Of a stretch of DNA of 64,000 nt, positions 53,892 to 64,000 are shown one piece after another. Within the stretch, counting starts at the first letter, position 1; each line of letters opens with the position of its first letter. The stretch is from Mugil cephalus (Eukaryota; Chordata; Actinopteri; Mugiliformes; Mugilidae). The position numbers and the translations under genes are program-made. The notes under the pieces were generated by a model, which saw only the letters and a list, made by a program, of their open reading frames with translations, did not search any database and was not told the DNA's origin. The stretch covers positions 372,001 to 436,000 of the forward strand of contig NC_061773.1 in NCBI RefSeq assembly GCF_022458985.1, read 5' to 3'.

Positions 53892-56410
53892 TCAATCCTC
53901 AAAGCTACATTCACCCTCTGCGTGATCCCCTTTGGAGCAGGCTGACTCGTAGTGCTTGTTCAGGTAAGACTTGAGAGCAAAGCTTTTGTGGCAGCGCTTG
54001 CAGTTGTAGTACTTAAAGACAGAATGCGTTTGCATGTGAGCACGCAAGTTGGAGCGATCAGCAAAGGCTTTACCACAGTGGGCACAGGCGAAAGGCTTCT
54101 CTCCAGTGTGAGACCTCATATGGCCCTGCAGGAGCCAGGGCCGGCTGAAGGCCTTGCTGCACACCGTACACCCGTGCTTCAGGTCATGGGTCAGCATGTG
54201 CATAGCCAGTGCTGGCATGGACACATACACCTTGTGGCAGGTGGGACACCTCCTGGCCTGCTGGCTGTCCAGGCTGCGATGAGTCTGCTTGTGTCTGCTC
54301 AGATTGGAAGATGTGGCATAAGACTTGCCGCACTCGCTGCATTTGTGGCGGCCTTTGGATTTCTCTTTAACAGGGCTGCAGTCTGCTGAGAGCATTCTCT
54401 TTCTACTGTCTGAATGGCTGCCGCCCTTGTGAGGACACCTCTTGCCGGGTCTCCAGTGGGATGGGTTGTCACAGACAAGGAAGGCGTTGACAGTGCACAT
54501 CTCCAGCTCAGGGCCACTGGTGTCTGACTCAACTGTGGCACTGGAGACGGGGCTGTCCGGATTCTCCATGTCATGGTCAGAGAACTCTTCTCCGCTGCTG
54601 CCTCCAGGGAAGTATAGGGACCCTGAGGGGAGACCAATCTGCTCATGACTTGGGCCCTTTGTGTTCTGCAACACTGAAGGGATGATGTAATCATGGATGT
54701 AGCCTGTGAAGGGGAAAAAAGACATTAATTAATACACATGTAAAACACATGGGGGCTGTAGCCTCAACACATAGGGCGGGTGCTCTACTCAGTGAGGAGT
54801 AGGGAACTATTGGTACATTCAAGCTTCTGCAAGTTTCAGGAATGAAACTTGAGCATTTTGTGCTTGGTTGTGCCCCAATTGACTTTACTTCCACTAGCTC
54901 CAACAAGTGCTATCATAAGAAGAAACCTCAAAGGCTGAATAGAAATCAAACACAGTGCTCTGACTGAGCAATAGAATCACTGAGATTGATTGATTCACAT
55001 GCCTATGCCTCTAAGCGACAGCAGTGAAGCGTCTAAATCTGTGATGTAAGAAGGGAGGGATGGGGAGGGAGGCAGGGGATGGGTATCTCAGCAGTGAAAT
55101 TACTTCAATCACTACATCATTTTAAGCTGATTATTCCCCATCTTTGGTGTTTTTGAGAGTGTTGATGTATGGTAATGGGGAGACTGAGTGACAGGTGGGA
55201 GGTCATGATTTGGCAAAGAGGAAAAGGGAGGGTTGGTCAGAATGCGTGCTTTGGAGTGTGTGTGTGTGTGTGTGGGGGGGGGGGGGGGGTATTTTGCTCT
55301 CCACACACACAAAGGCGAGCTAGGGGAGTAGGCAGCTGGCACCTTAAATCTGGGGGACAAATGATTAAACTCGAAACACAAGATCTGTGATGCTGCTGCT
55401 GGTGGTGGGTGGAGGTGGGAAGGGCGGTTGTGGGCTGAATCTGCTCACTCCATGCATTTATTTGGACATTTCCCCAAGCCAAACACACATTGCACATTGT
55501 TTTTATTGCAGAGCTGTCCTGTAAGAAATCCCACAGGAGGAGATCTACAGTCTGCCAGTCTCCTGCTCATGTTGCACTTTATTGAATTACCTGCAGCTCT
55601 CTGTATTTTCCAGTCAATACCCATCCTTCTAAAACCCTGTTCCACAACCTCTCACCATTCCACATATGGATTGAGTTGCTGCAATCCTACTCCCTGTGGC
55701 TATCTGACATTCTGCAGGATCAAATGGATAGAGATAGAAAAATAAATGTGGAGGTTGGATGATAACAGGAGAAACTCAAGGGTAAAAGACACCATCTAAG
55801 GACAGCACCTTCCTGAGTGTTTTTTCTCCCTTCTTTCAAGACAGAGCTGAGAAAAGCATCAATTTTAAGGCCTAATTCCTACCACAATATATCTAAGTCA
55901 TTCACGCACACAATTGCTATTAAGTTGCTGTGTGATCTGGTTTGGATATTAAGCTGATTGAACCAAGATGACCTGATTACTATTTAGCATCAGCCGAGTT
56001 AGAAAAGCCCTGAGACATACGATAGGGGGGGTTAGCCTTGTCTGCGGGGATTTAGGGGAGTGTCTAAGAGAGATTTGGTGGCAAACACAACTGCACAAAC
56101 CCTACAACATGATTTTCTGTTTGTTATTTTAGCATTTTGTGCCACTTTTTTGGGCAGGCAAAACCTATATGGAACACCCTACAATCAACAAAACCAAAAT
56201 ACGTACATGGCAGAAATACATGCAGTAAAACAATAATTCCCACTCACCATTCTCAGTCAGATGCACTGCCACGTTGGTGGGCGATTCAGTGTTGGCATGT
56301 GTCAGACTGTAAGAGTCATCCAAGTGCTGCTGCTGGTGGTACTGATGGTGGTAGCTGGAAGACGAGAAATTGTGAACCTTTGGCTGCTTCACCAGAAATG
56401 AGCGAGGCAT
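53892..56410 (-). CDS. scrt2: Scratch-family C2H2 zinc-finger repressor
   Basis: Neural transcriptional repressor of the Snail/Scratch superfamily, binding E-box DNA in the nucleus. Exon 1 (56,410-56,248) begins with the SNAG repression motif MPRSFLVK and ends at donor GTGAGT in phase 1. Exon 2 (54,703-53,892) follows acceptor CCTTCACAG; together they give 324 residues. The N-terminal half has His/Gln-rich and acidic stretches ([15 protein letters not shown], then VNAFLVCDN). Five C2H2 fingers follow. Key segments are [81 protein letters not shown] and [26 protein letters not shown] plus five fingers is diagnostic. Calling it scrt2 (and not scrt1 or another fish paralogue) rests on linkage to tcf15. 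The codon structure is undamaged. Confidence 0.9.
54751..54800 (-). mobile_element. SINE head in scrt intron
   Basis: On the minus strand CTCACTGAGTAGAGCACCCG continues to GAGGCTACAGCC, the same SINE as at 212-300. It sits about 50 bp from the exon 2 acceptor. Confidence 0.45.
55255..55289. repeat. (TG)n followed by poly(G) in scrt intron
   Basis: A TG run followed by ~14 consecutive G. Such G runs may form quadruplexes, which is untested. Confidence 0.8.
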
Positions 56411-56763
56411 TTTTATCCTTGGTTTTTTTTTCGTAAATAAGATAAAAACTAAAGTCTCGTAGAAAAATGTAAACACTGTTATAAAAAAAAAGAAAAAGAA
56501 GAGTTTCCATGCGGCCTTCTTGAATGGACCAAGCAGATGAGACTTGGAAAAGGAGTTTAAAGCCAGATAGGGCAGAGGAGGGGTGGGGGTGGGGGGTGTG
56601 GTGCAAAGAAAGGAGCAGAGAATATGGAGAGGAAAACAAAAAATGGTAAGAGAGAGACAGAAGCAGAGAGAAAGCGAGAGAGACAGAGGGAGGGAGAGAC
56701 AGAGACAGACAGACAGAGAGAGAGAGATGGCTGAACTAGCTGAGCTCAGCAGAGTAGTGCAGC

Positions 56764-56771
56764 TTTTTATA
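56764..56771 (-). promoter_or_regulatory. Candidate TATA box of scrt
   Basis: The minus strand reads CATATAAAAAGCTGC ~355 bp upstream of the ATG. It is followed by a long GA-rich (CT-rich on the sense strand) 5' leader (56,585-56,730). Confidence 0.45.
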
Positions 56772-56909
56772 TGTAGGGCACAAGCCCCAAAGATCAGGTG
56801 GTGCCTTGGAAGAGGGAGCTGCTTAGCATTAATCCATCAAATATCCCCAGGGACACACATCAAGTTACCACAAGCCGTCTGCTTCGCCCCACATGAGCGC
56901 ACACACCGA

Positions 56910-57330
56910 TAAGTTTGTATGGCTATCTTTGTGAGGACATGCATTGGCATAATGCATTCCCTAGCCCCTTACCCCAACCTTAAGAATCTCAACTAATTGC
57001 CTAACCATACGCCTAACCCTAACCCTAACCATAACGTAATTGTAACCTTTACCCTAAAACTGAGCTTTAACCCTCAAACAGCCTCATAAAGAAGTGAAGA
57101 CTGGCCAAAATGTCCTCACTTTGCACAAATGTCCTCAATCTGATGGTGTAAAACTTAAACTGGTCCTCAGAAAGATAGCTGTACAAGTATAAACACACAG
57201 AACCTTGTCTTCCCCCCTCCTCGTCCTCCTTTTGCCCTGATGTCTCACTGGCAAGGAGTGCTGACAATAGAAGCATGTGCGTGACACTACACACACACAA
57301 CATCTTGTCCGCCATTGTCTTTCAATGAGG
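56910..57330. repeat. Interspersed repeat with telomere-like core
   Basis: Contains (CTAACC)n-type sequence at ~57,005-57,035 and the phrase TTAACCCTCAAACAGCCTCATAAAGAAGTGAAG, part of a common fish repeat. Not a telomere. Confidence 0.55.
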
Positions 57331-57599
57331 TAGTAATCCCATTTTACACTGCCCTGTACATACACCTCTGTCCTGTGACGTCACTGCAGCCACAAATGTT
57401 TCATCAGCATGACATCCCATCCATACATCTCATTCTTGGGATATTCAAAAATCCAAGGGCTGGCCTATGACTTCAAATAAGGAAAGTTGCAAGGTTTATC
57501 TCCGACTGTGAGTTGTGAATAAGAAAGAAAAGGAGGAATAGCTCCTGATCAATCCTCAGAACAAAGATAGGCTTTTTTTGGCTGAAATTTCAATGTAAA

Positions 57600-57840
57600 C
57601 AAATTGAGCTGATGCATTGGAGAAACTCTGGAAGATTTTCAGGAAAAACCTCATTCCAGTCTAATTCAAACCCGGTAATACAGTTACACAAAAACTGGTC
57701 CACCCCAAAGACAAAACACCCAGGCAGAAATAGATTAATGTAGTGTATGCTGTTCAGTGCGGTGAGGAATGTACAGACTTGTACTTTGGGGAAACCAAAG
57801 AACCCATCCACAAACGCAAGTCCCAACATAGGAGAGCCTA
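57600..57840 (+). mobile_element. Penelope-like element GIY-YIG fragment
   Basis: Translation gives LWKIFRKNLIP, then LVHPKDKTPR, then VYAVQCGEECTDLYFGETKEPI and RKSQHRRA. This is the linker and first half of the GIY-YIG-type endonuclease of Penelope-like retroelements (here in the form VYAVQC...LYFGET). It has stop codons and no reverse transcriptase, so it is a fragment. Confidence 0.7.
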
Positions 57841-57849
57841 TCAGATGTT

Positions 57850-59700
57850 GACAGGCAGTGTCTTATTTTATTGTTGTTCATTGTTTATGGCTACTGTTGT
57901 CTTTTTTACTAATGCTTTTAGTTTTTTTTTATTATATCTTTTATTTATGTCTTCTTTGCAGTAATTAGGTACACTTTGGTGGATTGTAACATGCTTTAAA
58001 AATAAAGCTGGATTGGATGCCTTTTAAAAACCACAGGTACTGCATTACTGCAGAAATGACATTTTCTTTGCACTCTTAAATAATCCAATGGAACAGTTCT
58101 GCCATGTCTTTTAGTTAGCAAGACTACAGTAATATTAATAATGGCCTCAACAACTATTGAACATCATTTTTAATTGATCTTAAAAGACATCCCGCTTATT
58201 GTTCTTAAGTTCATATGTCTGGGGGACATTTGAGCATGAAGTTGAATTTAATTTTCTATAATTCAAATAATTCTGACATCTGGAATAAAAATTACAACAA
58301 AAAAAAAAACAACAAAAAAAAACAACTTAGTAGCACATTTTACTGATTGCTTCCATTTCTGTACTGATAGTTTATCTCAATCATCCTCTTTATGCCAGTT
58401 TTAGATGTCTCAGACGGCCCCCCGCCCATAAAAACCATAAAAACTCCTCACCAGGATTAAAAGGACCCACAGTAACTTCCGACGTGTTGGCTGTGTCAGG
58501 CTGACCTCAGGGTGCCTGAGGAGTCACAGGGTCACATTTTGTTAGCCACCGATAGAGCAACAGCTTAAAAGCAGCTTGGACGGTTTGCTGACAGATGGCT
58601 CTATGGGTTCAGCCTGACAGACTGATATAAAATATATAATCTCACAGGCAGATGTTGATGAGGGGGGATTTTTATTCAGTTCCTCATACAGTGACATTTG
58701 CATAGAAGAGAAATAATCACTGGTACAGGGTAAAATGAAATCAAAGTATTTCAATGTTGCTGATTAAAAATAACCTCAAAACTTAAATGTATTATTATGT
58801 ATTGTATTTTTATATATGTATGTTAGGGGTGCAGGGTATGTTTTTTTCTCAAGGGTGGTTTCTGTCATTTTAGGTAGTTGAAATGTTGATGCATGTTCAA
58901 GTGTCATTTCTTTGCATAAGTTTTGTTTTAGTGGCGAGACGTCCATTCATAATTCATACAGTCCATGGTTTTAACACTCATTGGACAACTTATTGTTTCC
59001 TTTACACTTTTTTTCTCAAACATGTACTGACTGCTCATGACCCCATTTTCAATGTACTGATGTTTTCTATACTTTCTTACTTATTGTTACCATAGGTGAC
59101 TAAAGTCCTATATGTTCAGTGCTTCTGCTACTCAGTCACAAATAGACCCACCCAGGAACTAAATATTTCTGCTAAAAGTAATTTCAGTCCTTGTGTATAT
59201 GATGTCTGGAGAGAGTCTGTGTGTCAGCCTGTTGAGGTGCGATGAGTGAGATAATTTCTATTTATCACATCCAGTCATTAGTGAGAGGCCTGACAAATAA
59301 ACGCAGGTTCCTTTCACCGAGGCACCTTTTCAGCAACTCCACAGAAATCTTTCACTCTGCCATCTGACAATGAGGCAGCTGCACGCCCATGAATAAGAGT
59401 GATTTTCTCTTTACTTTTAATCAGCACTTAACTAAGTGGGGAAAATGAGAATTTCCCCTCTTCACCCTGCATGTTTTTTTTTTCTTTCATCTTTTTTTCT
59501 TTCCTCTAAACCAAGCAGCTTTGTGCAGAAAAGCTCTGCTGAGATTTATCTTACTTGCATCCTCAAACACCTCAAGTCAGCTTAAAAGTGACTGGTTAAA
59601 GTCTCACACAAGTAGAGATCACTAAGAAGAGAGGACTCAGGTGAAGTGATTGAGTCTGCTCTGGTTGATTTCAGAGTCGGGAGGAGAGGCAATAGGCGAG
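57850..59700. other. No gene recognised
   Basis: AT-rich non-coding DNA upstream of scrt. Blocks at 58,400-58,620 and 59,220-59,660 are less AT-rich and could be regulatory, but nothing specific can be shown from one sequence. Confidence 0.4.
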
Positions 59701-59779
59701 CTACAGCTGTTATTATAAAATGGAAGTATATAAAATTATTTATACTTGTCATGTGGGATTTGTTTATGTATTTCGATAT

Positions 59780-60570
59780 GCATACTTAACTTATGACCAC
59801 CTTCCTAATATTGTGTTGGTCCTATTTGCTGCCCAAACCCTCGGAAGGTGTGCTGTGGTATCTGTCACCAAGACAGCAGATCCTTTAAGTCCAAGAAGTT
59901 GCAAAATGGTGCCTCCATAGATCTGAGTTGCGTGTCCGGCATGTCACACAGATGCCCAATTGTTTTGAGATCTGGGGAAATTAGAGGACCACTTCAAATT
60001 CATTGTTGTTACTCCTCAAACCATGCCTGAACCATTTGTACTTTGTGATAGGGAGCATTTTCCTGCTGAAAGATTCCACAACCATCAGGGAACATTGTTT
60101 CCATGAAAGGGTATACATGGTCTGCAATAATGCTTAGGTACACGACACACTGATAGCAAGACTCAAGGTTTCCCATCAGAACATGCCTCTGTCAGCTTAC
60201 CTTTTTCTCATAGTGCATCCTGGTGCAATGTGTTTCCCAGATATGGGACGCACACACATCCACGTGAATGAAAACGTTAAACATCAGACCAGACCACCTC
60301 CTCCCATTGCTCCGTGGTCCAGTTCTGATGCTCACATACCAATTGGGGGTATTCCTTTGGACCAATTTTGTTAGATACTGACCAGTGCAGACAAGGAACA
60401 CCCCACAAGAACTGTAGTTTTGTAGATGCTCTGAGGCCCTTGTCAAACTCACTTGAATCCTTACTCTTGCTTGTTTTTCCTGCTTCTAATGTATCAATCT
60501 TGAGAACAAAATAGTCACTTACTTATATCCCGCCCACTAACAAGTGCTGTGACAAAAATATCGTAATTGT
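59780..60570 (-). mobile_element. DNA transposon relic (common teleost family)
   Basis: The sequence from CCACCTTCCTAATATTGTG through CAGATGCCCAATTG, ACCATCAGGGAAC and CATTGCTCCGTGGTCCAGTTC to TATCCCGCCCACTAACAAGTGC matches a widespread fish DNA transposon I recall as Tc1-like. Only short frames remain and internal parts are deleted. Confidence 0.5.
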
Positions 60571-61129
60571 TGTAATTCAGCCACATTGGAGGATTTTCCA
60601 GCATGGACCGCTTTTATTTCTTTTTGCGTAGCAGTGGTTTTTGTCTTGGAACTCTGTCATCCAGGCCATTTTCCCCCTGTCTCTTTCTTGTGATGTTGTC
60701 ATGAACACTGACTTTAACTGAGGTAGATCCTTGGATGTTGTTGGGCTCTTTTGTTATGTATTGCTTTGCTTGAGTGCTAACCACTAGGCCTCAAACTCTG
60801 ATAGTGGGTGACAGAGCTGTGAATGAAATAAAATGATTTTGCACCAAGAAAAACACCACATAGTACTCTTATACCAACGACATGGTGTCTGATAATCTCA
60901 CAGAAGATTCTAAACATTGCTTCTGAGCATCTGACACTTGCCCTTGATGTTGTTAAGCAACAATTGAAGGTATTAAAATGAGATTTTATTGATCTGATGA
61001 GCAAAGCTCGGTGTTTAAATACTGAGGTGTTTTTCAGTGGACCCCTCCCGACAGTTTGGCGAGGAGATGAGAGATTCAGCAGGCTGATGATGCCAAACAG
61101 ATAGCTCAAAGACACGTGTGCTGCTCAGT

Positions 61130-63720
61130 CAATGAACTTTATTGACAATTTTAACATCCTTTGGGGACGCAGGCACCTCTTTAAGGCAGATGGATCTTGC
61201 CTTAACAAGTCAGGAGTACAGTAGGAGTACAGCTGCTAAGCAACATTTTTTATTCTCTGCGTCACACATCAGCAGCCCCTGTCAAGGACAAGAAGCAGGA
61301 AAAGCCAAAACAACAGATAAGACTGTGCTCTGTTGAGGGCACTGAGATAAGGACTGACCATGGAAGACAGCGGATCAAGAAAGAACCGGCAACATCATCA
61401 CTCTTACCCCAACAAGAGGAGTCTCCCCCAGCTCCAACAGCTCATCAAGTAGAGTCTCCCCCAACCTCAACAGCCCAACAAATGGAGTCTCCTCCAGCCC
61501 CAACAGCCCAACAAATAGAGTCTCCCCTAGCACCAACAGGAGACTCCCAACTTCAACCCCCCAAACCCCAGCCTGTTTCCAACTCTCGACTTAGTCTGGA
61601 CTCCCCACTTCTGGATTTCACCGACAGGATGAAGAGCCTTGTTGCATGGAATCCAATTCCTGGAATCCAATTAACACCACACCAAAATCCCATATTTTCC
61701 CTCATTAACCTCCCCCATTGTCCAGCCCCTCCCACTCCACCACCTCAGAAACAACCCTCGACCAAAAGCCACTGAGTCCCCTCACCTCCTCCGAATCATC
61801 ATACAGTATCTCTGAGTCTGAATGATATGTGCCAGGTCCAGGCTGCAATAATGAAATCAACAATGTTCTTCCTCAGGAATAATCAGGGCAGTATGGAGTT
61901 CAGACAGTCCTCTCTATCCCTGTGATGACAGGTAACAGAAAAGTGGTTAAACTAGAGAAATAAAAAGGGTTCAATTAAATCTACCAATCTACGGAGTATA
62001 GCTTGTCAACCCCGAACCTCACGAGTGCCTCCTGTTATCTCCACAAGGTTAGCCATACTCAATATCAGATCACTAACCAACAAATCTCTGTTAGTGAATG
62101 ACATCATTTTGACCTATAATGTAGACTTTTGACCTCTTAGTGAAACATGGCTGACTTAATGTAGCTGTGCCACCATTCTCAATTGGCAGCACCAACAAAT
62201 TTCAGTTTTATGAATTTTAGGAGGTGACTTGTTGCCCTCTTTTGGTTTACTTTCATGTCTGCTTTTCTCACCTCAGGTGTGTGGAGTGAGCTGCTGATTG
62301 CTACGCTGGGGCTGGGCTGCCTTCCCACCTGTTTCACATCTCTCGCTATGTTGAACCATACTTAAGGACTCTCCACTCTACCATTCACTGCCAGTTCTTC
62401 CAGTTGCCAGTCCTCCATTTTTGCTCAAGCTCTTTTATTATTAAAACTTCTGTTTGAGCCTGAACATCTGAGTCCTGCGCCTGGATTCTTTCTCTCCCAT
62501 TTCGTCACAACAATGAATAAGTGTCGAAGCGGTAAGAAGGGTGGTTTTTAAATCGGTATTTCAGTGCAAGGAACCTTAATTTGGTTATTTTTAGGTCTTT
62601 TGAATCTTTTTTTTTTTTTTTTTAGTAAAGGGTGATCCAAAGGTTACACACCCTGGATCTGGTTATCTCAAAAGGTGTTGACATTTCTTTGGTTGATATT
62701 AAGGACTTGGCTCTTTCTGATCATTTCTGTGTGTTCTTTTGACTTGCAGATAACTCCAAACATTCAGTTAACCTCTGTGTCTGTTAGAAAAAGGTACATA
62801 AATAAAAATACCTGTGCCAAGCTTATGGAGGCTATAGCTTTGTCACCAACCATGAGTGCAGAGACAATTGATGAACTCATGGATAATTTCAACTTGAAAA
62901 TCTCAAATGTCATGATACTGTTGCACCTATTAAAACCAAGATGACCTCGAAAAGACAGAAAACACCTTGGAGGAGCATTATGATGGTAAAGGCTTTGAAA
63001 ACAGAATGCAGAAAAGCAGAGCGTAAATGGAGAAGAACTAAACTTCAATTCCACTATGACCTCTTCAAGTCTTTTTAATTTTAACCACGGGCAAGGCAAG
63101 ACGGCAACACCTATCTGAAATGATTAATAAGAACATCAACACTCTCACTCTGTTTGCTATGGTTGCTAAGCTTATAACGCCCCCAAAAGAGATATTTTCA
63201 GAACTTTCTTCAATAGAAAAATGCAATGAATTTGCTTACTTTTTCAATGAAAAATAAAAATCTAATCTATAAGACCAAATATCAACACAAATCGCAATGC
63301 TTGAAAACACCTAGGAATAAATCAACTATGGTGTCAGAATTTAATACCATTGACCAAAAAAACCAACAGTGCCAACAGTTCAGCATCTTAAACCATTGAC
63401 ATACTGTCTTGACACGGTGTCATTTGACTTTTTTTTTTTAAAACTATTGTAAACTCTGTCCAAAGAGATCTTCAGCAAATAATAAATTATTTACTTCAAT
63501 CAGGCATGTTTCCTAAACCCCTAAAAGTAGCTGCCATCAAGCCACTCTTAAAAAAGAGAACGCTGGATGCTTCCATTTTAACCAACTACAGACCTATCTC
63601 AAATCTTCCTTTTATAGCCAAGATCGTTGAGAAAGTGGTTTTTAATAAACTCAACTAATAAACAACTTCTTGAACTTTCCTCTGTCATTCATTCAACAGG
63701 CGAGTTTTGGCATAGCCTTG
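61130..63720 (+). mobile_element. LINE (L2/CR1-like), 5'-truncated and decayed
   Basis: Begins within ORF1 at an esterase-like tail (FWGRRHLFKADG), followed by a proline-rich ORF1 end (61,482-61,775, with a repeated ESPPAPTAQQ-type unit). Endonuclease start (RLAILNIRSLTNKSLL, ~62,045) and later blocks (KRYINKNTCAKLMEAIA, AAIKPLLKK, ASILTNYRPISNLPFIAKIVEKV) follow. Stops break every part, and the reverse transcriptase is cut off after 63,650. Confidence 0.7.
62217..62512 (+). mobile_element. LTR/SINE-like insertion in the LINE
   Basis: About 296 bp interrupt the LINE endonuclease and are flanked by ATGAAT on both sides. The 3' part (TATTAAAACTTCTGTTTGAGCC...CATCTGAGTCCTGCGCC) resembles fish LTR ends such as that at 48,340-48,408. 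Confidence 0.4.
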
Positions 63721-64000
63721 TGCTGCCGTCTATCAAAAATCATTTAGTCAGTAGGCTATGTCAGAAGCCCATTAGGGCACAGTAGGAGGTGAATTGACGA
63801 ACATGGCGTGTCCTCTTGACAATGATCCCGTGGAGGAAGGTGCAGCATTACTGCGCATAGAATGAAATATTCATTGGGAGATGGTTATCAGATCTGATGG
63901 TTATCATAGATGTTTTAGCATTTCCAGACAATTCTCTTTATGAGTGGTACCATTTCACATCACAGTCCATCATTTACATACACAACCTAAACCATCCTTA

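Noticed and set aside
53952..54389. Plus-strand 145-codon frame
   Set aside because: Antisense shadow of the scrt zinc-finger exon.
56165..56639. Long minus-strand frames extending past scrt exon 1
   Set aside because: Only the part from the ATG at 56,410 to the donor at 56,248 fits the SNAG-bearing exon; the rest is UTR or intron.

Overview
The window is nuclear DNA of a ray-finned (teleost) fish. Two host genes are recognisable. One is a tcf15/paraxis-type bHLH gene (minus strand, 12.88-13.89 kb). The other is a two-exon Scratch-family zinc-finger repressor gene (minus strand, 53.89-56.41 kb). Both contain spliceosomal introns. As I recall, TCF15 and SCRT2 are near neighbours in mammals, so the fish window probably preserves that linkage. 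About 40 kb of mostly mobile DNA lies between them.

The most notable content is viral-like. From 32,619 to 46,787 lies a 14.2-kb Polinton/Maverick (endogenous adintovirus-type) element, called copy B. It has ~0.3-kb terminal inverted repeats (TIRs) and a 6-bp target duplication (AGCATG), and it sits in the 3' part of an older IS630/Tc1-like transposon. Rightward genes are a multi-exon spliced gene, protein-primed DNA polymerase B, packaging ATPase, a small basic protein with a hydrophobic tail, and a conserved Polinton protein. Leftward genes are protease, major capsid protein, a pX-like protein, penton, integrase and a block of accessory genes. Nearly all core genes are broken: the polymerase has two stops and a frameshift, the protease has a frameshift, the capsid protein has an internal deletion, and integrase and penton are joined by a deletion. 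A second, heavily rearranged copy in the opposite orientation (copy A, ~26.94-31.56 kb) faces copy B across ~1.06 kb of the IS630-like transposon.

The most interesting unexplained system is the left end of copy B. Seven GTGGGCG motifs lie in the TIR, followed by five 66-67-bp direct repeats, a TATA box, and then a gene of at least seven coding exons. Every intron I can place is phase 1 and every internal exon is a multiple of three. The splice sites are kept in copy A.

The remaining DNA is a mosaic of repeats. It includes LINE fragments (1-0.2, 7.1-7.6, 9.7-10.3, 23.8-26.9, 49.5-50.5 and 61.1-63.7 kb), a Penelope GIY-YIG fragment (57.6 kb), Tc1/IS630-like relics (10.7, 16.7, 31.6 and 59.8 kb) and an rve-type integrase relic (7.9 kb). 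It also includes tRNA-derived SINEs, LTR-like pieces, microsatellites, and a pair of inverted copies of an unidentified element (2.4-5.5 and 20.4-23.2 kb) that preserve a 100-codon open frame.
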